Origin: Gautieria morchelliformis
Taxonomy: Eukaryota; Basidiomycota; Agaricomycetes; Gomphales; Gomphaceae
Length of the DNA: 64,000 nt
Assembly: GCA_015179125.1 (NCBI GenBank)
Contig: WHVA01000138.1
Location: forward strand, 62,001 to 126,000
Reading direction: 5' to 3'
Made by a program: the position numbers and the translations under genes. Each line of letters opens with the position of its first letter. Position 1 is the stretch's first letter. Positions 28,201 to 39,561 of the stretch are shown one piece after another. Below the pieces are notes generated by a model that saw nothing but the letters and a program-made list of their open reading frames with translations, did no database searches and had not been told where the DNA came from.

Positions 28201-28738
28201 CGCACAAGAACCAACAGTCACCCAAACGCCCTTGCTCTATATCACTCGACTGAACCCCATCAATTACAAACTGGGGGTTTTCGAATATTTGGGGGACTCT
28301 CAACACGTCGGAAGGGGTTGCCTTCTCGGAATCAGGACTGCGTGCAAGCATTGATGAGCCTATGATCATTGAGTATGCACACGATACTTACGTCGACAGC
28401 GAGTGAAGACACTGATCTCTGTCGCTGTCAAGATCAAACTCGATGTCTCTGAAGTAGCCATCGAGGTCAGCTCTTGTATATCGGATAACGGTTTGACTTT
28501 GCACCCACCTAAATCTGCGATTCCTGCTGCGGCACTCTGCTGCTATCTCTTCCACCTTCAATTTACACCTTGAAGTGGCTTTCTTAAGTTCGTCCGTTAC
28601 AAAAAGACCCGCCCGAAACGGCTCCTGTTGGTATACGTGTCCTTCAGGCTTAGATGGCTTTGCATTGTTGTCAGCGGCGGAGTTGCTGATAGCACCGACG
28701 TCCTTGATCTTCTTGGCAAGCCCGCTGAACAAGGACAT
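25252..28738 (-). CDS. Calpain-like cysteine protease with two ZZ zinc fingers
   Basis: A calcium-type cysteine protease of family C2. The start is ATG at 28738 ([15 protein letters not shown]). The papain-like core shows the catalytic Cys in [13 protein letters not shown], then [19 protein letters not shown], the catalytic His in SSHAYSILN and the catalytic Asn in [15 protein letters not shown]2-like domain follows ([21 protein letters not shown], split by an exon end, with [20 protein letters not shown]). An acidic linker leads to two ZZ fingers: [20 protein letters not shown] with ENYDLCTDC, and [20 protein letters not shown] with [10 protein letters not shown]. The last exon ([12 protein letters not shown] to SWKRQK) is shared in style with fungal calpains. 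All three catalytic residues are kept, so it is probably active. ZZ fingers usually bind protein partners. More than ten short introns. Confidence 0.9.
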
Positions 28739-30880
28739 CCTGACAGAAGCGATGGAAGGGTCTGTACGGTCGCCTTCGAGTTTATGAAGCGCGTCAGGTT
28801 AATCTTACTCGTTTTGATGCTGGCGCTCGCCGGCGGGCCTTACATATTCCCATAGACTTGATTGATATTGGTCCACCAGTTAGCGAAAGTAGGTATGACA
28901 GTTGCGGTGATATAATACAGTACTTCAATTGTACCACACAATCGTTGAATGTCCACAGGAAATTAAGGCTGAGATGGTTTCTTATTCTGTAGTACTGTAT
29001 AGTGACTGCCAGGGGCGGCTGAGTCAGCCCAAGGCACTAGAAAGGTGGAGGTGGCAAAGTTCATACCCACCACCATAGAATTACAGTATTGGCTTCACTT
29101 TTCACTCTCGTCGGCAATGACAGCGATCGGTATATCATGGCTTTGGGTGGTGCTGATGTTCTGTATGCCACTGTGAACGAGGCTCCTTTATATTAATAGA
29201 ACCAGACTCGGAGCACCTTCAATTGTGAAAGAAGGTCTACACGAAGCGGCACCTGGGGCGGCAAGGTGGGTGCTTTATTAATAAAGTACGCTGGCCTAAA
29301 TTTCTTAGAAGACAGTGCTCAGGCCTCAACGTTCAACACTGCCCCCATAACGGCTTGGTCCCGTTTCCGTCCGAGTCGGTCCTGCATCGTCATCCACAAG
29401 TTCCTCAAAGTCCGCAGGAGGATACTGTCGCAGTAAGCATCACCTCACCGCTCTACACTCAAGCGGTGACGAAGGGCGCCGGTACTCAGCAAAGTCGAAT
29501 CGATCGTGCCTGCCCCGTGCGGCGTCGGACGCCGCACGGGGCAGGACAGCCACGTGAACGATCGATGGCCCCGACAGAAGGACGGGGCAATTGTTTGGAA
29601 TCAGTAAGCTCGCATTACTTAGCGATCAGTGTACTTATGCTTGGCGCCTAATAAAACGCCGGTCTTCTACCCCAACATCATTGTCGCCCCAATGTCCTTT
29701 CAGGCCGGTTGGCTTCCTTGTACCGCACGGACGGGTGACGACAGCCTTCCATTTCGCGGGGCTGGCTGAGCCGCAACACGAAGCGCCGTACGAATTACTA
29801 CAAGAGATTAATCCTTGTTCCGCGGATCTTATCTGCACTGCAGACCAACAATGTTCCTCTTCCGGCAATAATAGGTTAGTTAGTCTCTCATATATTACCA
29901 GTTCCATATTACCCTCACCCTCTTCTGCAACGTAGGCCGCGCGTCGCTCCGTTCTTTTTCTGACGCATGCTAACACAAAATGATTGAAACATTCCTACTG
30001 CAAGCACCCATCCAGATCACGTACAGGGAGGGCCACGTTGCTCACGGCGCCTGAATCAAGCAGAACAGCAACGAGGGAAAACATGATGGGTGAAACCACA
30101 TCTCGCCATGCGACCCCCAGCACAGAGTCTGCTGCCTGTCGCCATGGATTAGCTGATTATCCCATTACCCGAAGTAGCCGCAAGACCCTGCGTCGAGCTC
30201 TCGCTTCGGCCTTCCTCAGCAGGTGACCCGGACGTGCCCGTCCGCTTAGTCTCGCTTAGTCTGAGGTCGTACCTCACCCGATGGAACACGCGTTACAACG
30301 CCATTGTCACATAACCAACATGCGTACTGCATGACAGCGAAACAGCTGGAGCTCAGAAACACACATCACGGTCCTCCGAATATAAAGGCAATGCCATGCC
30401 CCATCCGACTGAAATCTCTCAATTGAGCTTGGGCGGATATGATCAACCAGGGAAGTAACCAGGGATGCAGCGGCAATACTTGGTATGGCCCTACTGACCG
30501 TGACATAGAGCCTGGTGCGTCATACGTTTCTACATGAGGTAGCCTTCTGAAGGATTATCTCGAACAGGACCATCTTTTCACGCTATAGGTGGTCCGGCGA
30601 GCTACAGTCAATCGCATAACTATAGCAGTGACATGACATCTAATTCGACCCTTGAATATCAGGTCGTGCCTTCTGCCCCAGAACCAACAGCCACGAGTGC
30701 GTTCTTATACCACCCCGTATTTCATTCTCACAATTTCTTTTAGCCGCCCGTTTCACTCCCAGTGTCGTTCCAAATAATAATGGCAGACATTCGTCGAGGG
30801 TAAGACCGTTCTTCCATGCACTGAATATCATTATGCACACTAAGACAACATCTAGGACCAGTCGTCTCGACTGCGCCCAG
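28739..30880. other. No gene recognised; contains a strong palindrome
   Basis: About 2.1 kb without a recognisable gene. Short open frames at 29355-29651 and 29984-30226 show no known domain. The main structural feature is the GC-rich palindrome at 29509-29545. Confidence 0.5.
29509..29545. repeat. 37-base near-perfect palindrome, GC-rich
   Basis: Two perfectly complementary 18-base arms (29509-29526 and 29528-29545) are separated by one base. An outer pair, ATCGATCGT at 29499-29507 and ACGATCGAT at 29558-29566, is also complementary. The stem would be very stable in RNA or single-stranded DNA. Confidence 0.85.
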
Positions 30881-31467
30881 GCTCCCATTTCTCACTATCC
30901 GATGAAATCAGCCATCCCAATCGCGCTGTCCAGCACATCTGGCGTCAAACAGGCAGCATTTCAACGACAAAATCTCTCAGCCACCTAATTTCTCATGTGT
31001 TTATCAACAATGTAACAACGTTTTTCTGTGGCTGGAATAATTGCGGCCACCCCGTAGGATTTTTACACAAGGCACAACTGATCACACATATCCGGTCCGT
31101 GCACTTACAGGAGAAACCTTTCCAATGCACAACATGGTGAATAAATAAATTTAAACGTAATACCAGCCAGGATGATCTAATAGTATCGTGCTCCAGTGGA
31201 ACAGCCTTTTCGCGCAAGCAGGAGGCTATTCGCCACGTCAATGCTATTAACACTGGAAAAAAATACAAATGCAGCTTTTGGTGAGATCTGGTCATAGTTC
31301 CGTTAACATTGCCTTATGATGGTTGTAGTCACCGAGCCTTTGTTCGTAGACATACACGAGATCAGCACGAGGATGTATGTGTTTCTATCGGCAACAGCGG
31401 ATCCAGTTATACTGGGGACGTATCGAACACAGATCAAATCGCATCAAATCGCATTAGAATAACTTGA
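30881..31467 (+). CDS. Zinc-finger family member A (C2H2 - C2HN - C2HC)
   Basis: First of six paralogues in the window. The exon from about 30881 gives QHIWRQTGSISTTKSLSHLI and finger 1, FFCGWNNCGHPVGF with LITHIRSVH (C-x4-C-x14-H-x4-H). An intron at 31137-31196 splits the codon TG|T, so CTTC is completed across the junction. Finger 2 continues GTAFSRKQEAIRHVNAIN, with Asn where the second His is expected. A second intron (31281-31328) again splits TG|T. Finger 3 is CSFC, HRAFVRRHTRDQ, HEDVC (C2HC). The tail is Ser/Asn rich and stops at 31465-31467. The 5' exon or exons were not resolved; no ATG fits the frame just upstream. Probably nucleic-acid or protein binding. Closest to member B and the relic at 33.8-34.4 kb. 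Confidence 0.68.
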
Positions 31468-31850
31468 ATTTCTTTTTCTAATTTCTCTTTCTCGCCTTCA
31501 CTAGACTTCAGTTAATTGCCTGATGTAGACATCGAGCTCTAACTAGAGAGGGGAATTGTTTTGCTCTATGTATATGTCTACAGTAGTATAATAATACATA
31601 CACGTTTCATATGTATCAATATGTATTTGGCTGATTCTCTGATCCCTTGTCGTTCGATGTCCAGCGTTGCAACCTATTCTGAGGCAAAACTGTCGATCGT
31701 GCCAAAGCATCGCCTACGCACAATCTAGCTGATAGCACCGCATAGCACAGGTTATTACAGTATTTTTGTCTTCTTGTTTCTTGATCTGCCGGATGATCGG
31801 ATGCGTGACTAAGCCCTTGAGTCGTTATCGATTCCTGGATCCTACCATTC

Positions 31851-32701
31851 ATGTCGCTTATTTTCTCAAAGTTGCCAGTTCCTCTCCGCCACCTTGTCCA
31901 AACGCGTTTCGCGACAACATCTTCTGGATCGCAGGCAACACCTGACGCCTTTCCCTTTCCAAGGCACGCCAATCCATCCCCTCACGAGATATTCCACCTA
32001 CCCAGAGGAGCGTCTCAGAGTGAGATCAAGTCTCGATGTGGGTTTTCAGCAAACTACAACGATTATGTCTATATCTGTTCTTATTCGGATGGGGATAGAC
32101 TATGAGCTCGTCCGTATACACCATCCCGACTGCCCGACTGCCCGCAGCCTGCCTCCTTCGACTTCCCATTCTCATTTCCAGGCAATCTCTGACGCATACG
32201 GAATTCTATCAGGAAAGAAGACATCTTCAAATACATGGGACCGTGACGTACCCTACACTGAGGAGCTGAGACGGCGGACACGCGCACAGTGGCGAGCGAG
32301 CGCTGGTTCCGACGAGTTTGGCAGTACCAGTGCCTCAGCGTGGGAGCACGAGAGTAGGGAGAGATGGGATCAAGGGATTTTGATCTTTATCGTTGTATTC
32401 GTGAGCATATTATATTTTAAAGCCCTCAGTGTTCGTTCTTATGACGGATTGTCAGGCATTATCATCCGCCATTATACCCCTCTCTTTGCTATCCCCTTTT
32501 GCGATCAATTTCACCGACCGAAGGCATGATGCTGCTCAGAAGAACCTGGCTAACGCGCGGAGAGAAGCCAAAGAGTTCGCTGAAATTAGAAGAGTTGGAA
32601 TGATGCGACGCAAGAAGGACAGTGATCTCGGACATCGCGATGATCTAGAAACGGTAGCTAGAAAAGGTGAACCAGTTAGTTCGGCTGACATCGACTCTTA
32701 A
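31851..32701 (+). CDS. J-domain protein with a C-terminal membrane segment
   Basis: A DnaJ-type Hsp70 co-chaperone. ATG at 31851 opens a basic, Ser-rich N-terminus with LRHLVQTRFATTSSG that could be a mitochondrial presequence. The J domain reads SPHEIFHLPRGASQSEIKSR and, after an intron ending at about 32099, YYELVRIHHPDCP, with the HPD motif that activates Hsp70, then FQAISDAYGILSG. A second intron follows IFIVVF. The last exon continues a hydrophobic stretch (ALSSAIIPLSLLSPF), so one membrane segment spans the junction, and ends in a charged helix (KNLANARREAKEFAE) and MMRRKKDSD. About 240 residues. Likely a mitochondrial or other membrane-anchored J protein; the partner is unknown. Confidence 0.8.
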
Positions 32702-33846
32702 TCTTCTATACGAGTCATCTAGACAATTGAGCTGAAGTACTGCAACATCCTGACACCACCCCTAGCCCCACAATTGGAGATGGACCTGGTACGATTCTGA
32801 CCGGGGAATGTCTTATACTACTGCCATGCTCTTGCATTCCCTCGCCAGACCATTGACCACTGACCAATCGCCCCTTGGTGGCACAACTATATAGAATGTT
32901 TGTTATGATATACTTGACCTAGCGCAGCAATGAAGAAGGAAGGAAGGAATACAGGGGAGGGAATAGATTTCTTGCAAATCATGGGCTAGACCCGAATTGT
33001 GTTGGACCTCTCTCCAAGTTGATGTCTTTCGCGGCTGTCTCGCCATTTTATAGCCTTACATTGTTGGGCATCCGGTTGCGCGATCGCTTTTCGTGAGTGC
33101 AATCTCAGTCAGGATCCGTGTCCCTCATTTCTGAACTTCCCTGGACACGCGTGGGCTTATCCCACGTCATTTGGAGTATGGACTGACGGTGCTCCTACTA
33201 GAAGCTCTTCCGCTTACTTTTCAATTGCCTCCCCTTGTTCAAGACTGCCAAAGAATTTGCATGCCATGATCACCGATTTTGCTTAGGCCGACATGCATGA
33301 GAATAGGATCCTACAGCGCCGCCCTTTTCAGCGGCCAGATTAGGAATTGGGAAATTGTAGATTTTGATGGCTGTCTATACCAAAACAGTCTCCGACGGTG
33401 CAGTCACCACTCACTCGCCAGGAATGTAGCGATCACCCGGCACAGGAACGGCGATCTCCGGCTAGAACTGGATAATATCAGATAATATCGCGTTAGGCTG
33501 AGCTTTACAAGCACGTGAGGAGTTAAGCCACGTTATGGGGCTATATCCCGTCTACCCTGAATCGATGTGTAGGAGTCCCTAGTGACTGGGCCGTGAGTAA
33601 CAACGGTGCCCACGAGTCCCTGCGGGTCTTGGATCGTCGAGATCACCGAGAGGTGCAAAACCAGTCTGCTGTGATAAACGCTTGACAAAAGCGCGATGAA
33701 TTGTAAACGCCGCTTATCTGTTATTACACCCAACATGTTCACTAATAGAGCTCCTAGCACTGGCTGTTCTAAGTTGTATAACGTGGCTCTCTAAACGTGG
33801 TTCTCTAAAGAAAATATGTGCAAAAAGTACTCTCACTAAAACAAAA
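32702..33846. other. Intergenic region, nothing recognised
   Basis: No gene, RNA or repeat could be assigned in this stretch. Confidence 0.5.
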
Positions 33847-34438
33847 TCATCTATCAGTAAACAGTATTGGTTCTACGGTGCCTCCATCTATTACTGGTGC
33901 TTCTTCGTCACACATAACACAATTCTCCTCGTGTGGTACGTCTGGTGTAAGCCTACCAACATACCCGGTGAGTGCAATTGATCCATCCACAAATGATTAT
34001 CAATGGGCAGCTGCACGATTAGCTGGCCGAGAGATTTTACTGTCGAAACACTGGATGTTTGACGCCAGATGTGCCACTGGGGTTGGTGTTTTCACTGGAT
34101 GAAGGAGTTTCCCGAGGCGGCGGCTGGTATGACTTTAGTGAGTACAGTACAGTAACTGTGCAGCAGGGTCTTACGGTACGATGTCTGTCATCAGTCATCA
34201 GTTATAAATCCGCTCGGATCGAATTGTACGGCTAAAATATTATGAGAGGGAAAGACTAAGAGGGCCGGTTGAATACGCACGAGCTGTGGAAGGCACCACA
34301 TAAGCCCGCTCGGAGGGTTAGATGTGGGCGATTTGTCACTGGTACTGGTGAATTCTTTGGAATAAATGTGGCCCCGTGGAGGGTTATCCCGTGTGGATTC
34401 TTCGTCGTCGGTGATGGTCTGGGGTCGAATTGACATGA
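33847..34438 (-). pseudogene. Deleted relic of the zinc-finger family
   Basis: Read on the minus strand, an ATG-started exon (MSIRPQTITDDEEST, then RDNPPRGHIYSKEF) matches the matching exon of member B (SPPQSQIYSRTY) and ends at a plausible GTGCGT donor. Further on comes HIWRQTSSVSTVKSLGQLI, the segment just before finger 1 in members A and B. Fingers 1 and 2 are missing. What follows is a small-indel-bearing remnant of finger 3 ending HEENCVMC, matching HEDNCVMC in member B. The copy is therefore internally deleted by roughly the two central fingers and is very likely non-functional. Confidence 0.65.
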
Positions 34439-34439
34439 T

Positions 34440-35896
34440 GATTTATGAGTGAATTTCTCCAATCAACTGCCTATCTCCTCATTACGGTAAAGAACGACGC
34501 GCCATCCCCCAAGTCGAAGTAAGGCATAGAGCCGTACCAAATACCTTGGCAGCGAGTATCTCGCATTCGCTGACGAGTCATCTTGAATATGAGTGAATCG
34601 GCGGTTTGAATAGACCGTCCCCTTCGAGGGGATTAATTTATACCCAATGCAAATAAGGTATATATTTATGACTAGGCCACCTTGTTGTACGCTTGTATCA
34701 CTTGTTGCGATGAGTCTGTGGATTACCGGAGCACTACGCTGATGTGACGCGCGCGTGAGCGGCGTGACTGAACTTGTGGTCTAGTTTAAAATTTTAGTGC
34801 AGTATCGTCTCATTTATTCACTTTTCTCAGATGGTCCCTCTGCTTCTTAGATTCTTCCAGATGGCCAGTATAACAACATTGCTTGTCGAGGTAGCATGGT
34901 ATGTTCCTTTGTACATATTCGATATAGTAACTGCAATGAAAGTCTCAAAGCTCATCATCATCACGGTAATTGATGCAGGGTTACCAATCCGACATGGTCT
35001 AGGTCGAACATTAAGAGGTTAAAGCGGGGCATACAGTAGCAGGGCTATTGTGCACCCAATAATTGGTTGAGCATGTGAATTGAAATACTAATGGACCAAT
35101 TCATCATCCGGCAATCAGATATTCTAAAGAGAACCAGACGACAATATGCAACACTACAAAGTCCGGTAGAAAAATTTTGCCAATGTGCAGTGACCCGAGA
35201 AACGACAAGCAGGGGAATAATGCACGAGAGGGTGGAAATAGGTGAAGATGCGGATACGATATCTGTATCAACCGCGGGTCAAACGAGCCATTATGTACAA
35301 CAGGAGATACCTCCATGGGAGGGACAACTCCAAGGTAAGCTAGCGATATTGATCAATGAGTCAGGGCAAGCCCCTCTTAGCAAAAATGCAATGTGGTGGT
35401 CCGCCATAGCTGTGGCCTATAAGTGGGGGAGGGGTTCGGGGTCACAGGCACCCGAAGAGAGCCACAGGCCAGGACTTCTTTGTGTAACGTGTTATAAAAT
35501 TTTTAGACTAAGCACTTATTCGTGCTCGTGCTCGTGCTCGAATCGAAAGTTAACTACTATTAATAATTTAAAATCTTGTACTCCTTATTGTGTTAAAATA
35601 AAATAAGGTATAAATTTTTTTTTTTTTTCATTTCTTTTATTTCATTTCTTTTTTGAATTTTACACTTTTTTTTTTAAATTAAACTTTTAAAATGTTGTGA
35701 GAGGAGAGAATCGAAAAAAAGATCTTGCTAGAGGGTTCCTAAAAGAAAATGGGGCGTGCCGTTGGGCGGAAGAAAGGGAATGTCACAGGTACTGCGTGAG
35801 GCTCAATATTAACGGAGCGACGACAGAGTGGAATCCCGCTAGCGAAGGCTCGTACCTTGTTTAAACGCCGAATTATCGATCTAAGACGGCAAACGA
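34440..35896. other. No recognised gene; A/T homopolymer tract
   Basis: A 171-residue ATG-started frame at 35091-35606 has no recognised domain and ends in a Cys/Ser repeat encoded by a GTGCTC microsatellite (35519-35540). A strongly T-rich stretch at about 35605-35690 has long T homopolymers. Such tracts often mark the tail of a retroposed sequence, but no element body was recognised. Confidence 0.4.
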
Positions 35897-36777
35897 CTAA
35901 TCGTGTCTGGTGGTGACGTGAGTTGATACCACGTCGCCAGAAAAACTTGATCCTCCGTTGGCACACATTACGCAATTATCTTCGTGATGGTCTCGTATGT
36001 GTCTACGAACAAATGCTCTACGACTGTGATCACCGGTGAGACAGTATCAAATAGTCATTGGTCACATCTCACCAAAAACTGCATTTGTATCTCTTTCCAT
36101 TATTCATAGAATTGACGTGGCGGATAGCTTCTTGTTTGCGCGAAAAGCAGGTTCCACTGGAACAAAATATTATTGGATAAGAGAGGGGTTAATAGTGCAT
36201 TGAAATGGAATAGCACCATGTTGTACATTCGAATGGTTTCTCCTGCAGGTGCATGGATCGGATATGTGTGGTTAGCTGAGCCTTTTGAGAAAATCCTACT
36301 GGGTGGGGGCAATTATTCCAGCCACAGAGGAAGGTTGTCACGTTGTTGATAGAGGTCTGCAAAATAAGATGGCTGAGTGACGTTGCTGTGGAAACACTGC
36401 TCGTTTGACGCCAGACGTGCTGGGGAGTGTCATCAAGACTGGTATTTCCACTGGACAAGGGAGAAAGTGTGTCGGAACGCAACGGATACGAGATACTCTA
36501 GAATATCATGATATTCGGTGCATAACTGATTCAACAGCGAAGTTAAAATGCTCTTACAGTCGACGAATGCTCGTCTTCATCAAATCGTAATGGGCTCAGA
36601 TCGAAAGGCAATGCTGATGGAAATTTATGACATAGAACCTCAAGGATGGCCAAAGCAACGCACCAGTAGCCGAAGGGCCGGCACAAACCCCACTCTGGGA
36701 TGCGCCGGCAAAATTAGAGGAATTGGCAGTGTCGTTGGCATATGTTCGTGAATATATTTGGCTCTGTGGAGGACTAC
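35897..36777 (-). CDS. Zinc-finger family member B (C2H2 - C2HN - C2HC)
   Basis: Minus-strand paralogue of member A. An exon from 36777 (SPPQSQIYSRTYANDTANSS) precedes the main exon with QHVWRQTSSVSTATSLSHLI and finger 1, FLCGWNNCPHPVGF with LTTHIRSMH. The intron at about 36123-36217 region splits TG|T; finger 2 continues GTCFSRKQEAIRHVNSMNNG with Asn at the second-His position. A second intron again splits TG|T, and finger 3 is CRRAFVRRHIRDHHEDNC. The stop is at 35897-35899. The very first exon with the ATG is not resolved. Sequence is closer to A than to C-F, suggesting a local duplication with inversion. Confidence 0.68.
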
Positions 36778-39561
36778 CTGCAACTTGACTAAGCCGTCCT
36801 ATTGAAACAATCCCCGCTGTCAGTTACTCATATCCGCATGCAGACAACGAATGACGCGCCAGCTTCCATGCTAGTAAAGCAAGGCGTAGAGGAATACCAA
36901 GTATTCTGGGGGCTCATCGTGGCTTTGAGCGTATGGCAGGCTCCACTATGGAATACGGCCGCCCAATGCTACGTTTATACCCCAGGATATGTGGCACGGC
37001 GGGCCACTTTGCCCCGGAAACGTTCCCAGCCGTCTGCAATTGCCGTACTACTGCAAGTTCAAGAATCAAGTGACATTCCCGTCGGTAGGGTTCTATAAAA
37101 AATCATATCCGGGTGGCGAATCTTCAGCGAAACGCTCAAGGTGCAACCACCGAAGGAGTCCGCTGCGGTGCAAGTTTAGGCGAATCATAAATTCCCACTC
37201 CGACGAGTCAGACTCCGACGCTTCTGACTCCGACGCACCCCTCAGCGCCCAGGCAACGGTTCAGGCAAGTCCGGTTTCGGGACCCGATCTAGCAACGTCC
37301 GGCCACCTACTACAGTACTAGTACAATGATACATGGTTTGCAGATGAATTTTGGTAAAATGTTATGGATTCATTCTAACCTACCGACACCCAGGCCACTG
37401 GAAGGTTAATTCACTGAGAAAGTTAAATGACGAATTGCCACTGGCAACGCTCAATGACCAGTAGTCCAACCTCTCAGGCCGCCTCAATACTCGGCACCCG
37501 CACTATACGGTGCTTGTCATTAGCGGAACTGTCGAATTCGTTACGGTAAGGTAATAGATATATCCGTAGAGCCCGACATACCCACTGGTAGTACGGCAGT
37601 GTGCACTTATCCCTGGACCGACTCGGAGTCCGGAGTTTGGTCAACGGACAACAGTACTAACATCCCCATGACACCCAATCGACAGGAGTACCAGCTACGA
37701 TCTGTCTCGGGTACTACAACAAGTTCACTTCCGTTCCCTGTGGCTTGCACCGCTATAAGTATTAGTAGCGCTGATTCTTTCACGATAGGCAGAGATCTCA
37801 GAATATAAATGGCCTTTTCCTCAAAAAGAAACTTTCTCATGCCGAACTTCGGACGAGGGGTGAACAGCGTTTTTCTTTGTCTCAGCGCTGCAGGGAATCC
37901 TCGGAGATGGGAAGATCACTCCACCTATTGAAGCAGGCATGGTCCGGGTCATACTATCGTTCTATAATCTGTGTTTTAGACTAACAGGCTCTGTTTTCGA
38001 AGTCCTTCAAGGGACGTTTACTGGTTTACACTTGCTTTTACAGTAATGTGACTTCTGCACTGTGGTGAAGCTTGTATACTAGCGTTCAGACAGTGAAGGG
38101 ACTCGCTGAATGCTGGTCCCGCATACCAGTGAACATTCCGATAAATTGCAAGGTGCGAAGCTTAGAAGACTAATAGTTTCCGAGCAGTCGTGGCGGCTCC
38201 ACAGGATCAGGATACCCGAGGATGACGTTGATAACAGCTGGCATAAACATACATTTGGCAGATCAGTGTGGGAAGTACCCTGGCGTGGCTGTTCTCCAGG
38301 GCTATGTATATCCATGAACTGCCGCCGCGAGATGTACCGGGCGGTGCGTGCGGAAGCGCCGGAAGCGAGTGGTACTATTGATGTATGATACATGATGTAC
38401 TGCAGTAACTAGATGTACCGCGGTGCCGGTAGTACCCCTTGCTCGGAAAGAAAGCAGGTGTTGGATTTCCCATATCCCAGTGCCCTTGACGAGCAAGGGG
38501 ACTTTGACGGAATTCACATATGTCGAATATCGCGAATCCGTGGTCTATCGGTGTACTGTATGGGCTTATCATATATACACCATCCCCGGCCACACAGCCG
38601 TTCATACTCACACGTTCAACTTAAGGGGACTAACAGCTATACCTTTGTGGAGTTACCTATACCGGTAGGTCCGGTAGTGACGTTAGCCGCGACAAGCAGT
38701 ACCCTGGAGCATGACGCTTGGAGACAGTCCAATACATACATGCCCTATGTATGATCTTATCTTGACCTCGGAGCTCCCATGTACCCTCGATAAATCGGAC
38801 CTTTGTGCGCTTTCAACTGTGGTACGCTCGGACCCCTGCTCTGCAATTATTATGCAATGGTATTATGACTTCCAAGCTACAGGATACCAGTCGATGCCGA
38901 CATGCCCAGAGGACGTCTTCTGTGTAAGACCTAATGATGCATGTTCGGGGGAAAATTTGGAATATGTTTGCTCTCGTTCTGTATCGTTACAAAAACGACT
39001 AACTCAATCAACCTCTGGTAATCAATTAATTACCACTTCTGATTGAGGGACAAACCGATCGGCAACAATCGAATGGTCCGTTCCGGCGCTTCGCAGACCT
39101 TCTTTCCAGAAGCCTAATGGTGGTCCGAGTGGTAAATGAGTAGGCTGGATTCGACGCGCCGGCACCGCGTGGTTCATGCAGCGATTTGGACAGACTTCGG
39201 GTTCAACCGAGCTGATGTACTCACAAGGTATGATTTGACGCACATGAAGGCAATCTTCTTAGCTCTCAGCATCAACGATCAGTGGTGAAGATGATTAATT
39301 CTTATTCCCTTAGGCTTTACATCCCGCTGGGTCGGGCACCGGGGGTGCAAGCAGTAAATATAATCCAAGGAGCTGACCAAGTCAGGTCCCAATATCGTTG
39401 CAGGTTCTCCCTAGCCTTGTCCTTCCTGTACATGTAATTCAATCAACGCCTGTCATAAACGCACCGTCAGCGCCTCAGCGCGTAATGTCAAAACAAGCTG
39501 ATCGTTCAGGCTTGGAACATACCAAGCACATATGCATGCAAAATATCTCCCTTATCCATTT
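36778..39561. other. No gene recognised
   Basis: About 2.8 kb. A short GACTCCGAC-type minisatellite at 37198-37238 encodes an Asp/Ser run in one frame (SDESDSDASDSDA). A frame near 38711-39046 has a Cys-containing segment (YQSMPTCPEDVFCVRPNDAC) that could come from a secreted protein, and two overlapping frames at 38413-38754 look weakly coding. I could not build a gene. Confidence 0.4.

Noticed and set aside
35091-35606. 171-codon ATG frame as a gene
   Set aside because: No domain, no splice sites, and its end is encoded by a microsatellite next to an A/T homopolymer tract. Too weak to call.
36989-37321. Acidic Ser/Asp-rich protein
   Set aside because: The Asp/Ser run comes from a short GACTCCGAC tandem repeat and the frame has no other coding signal.
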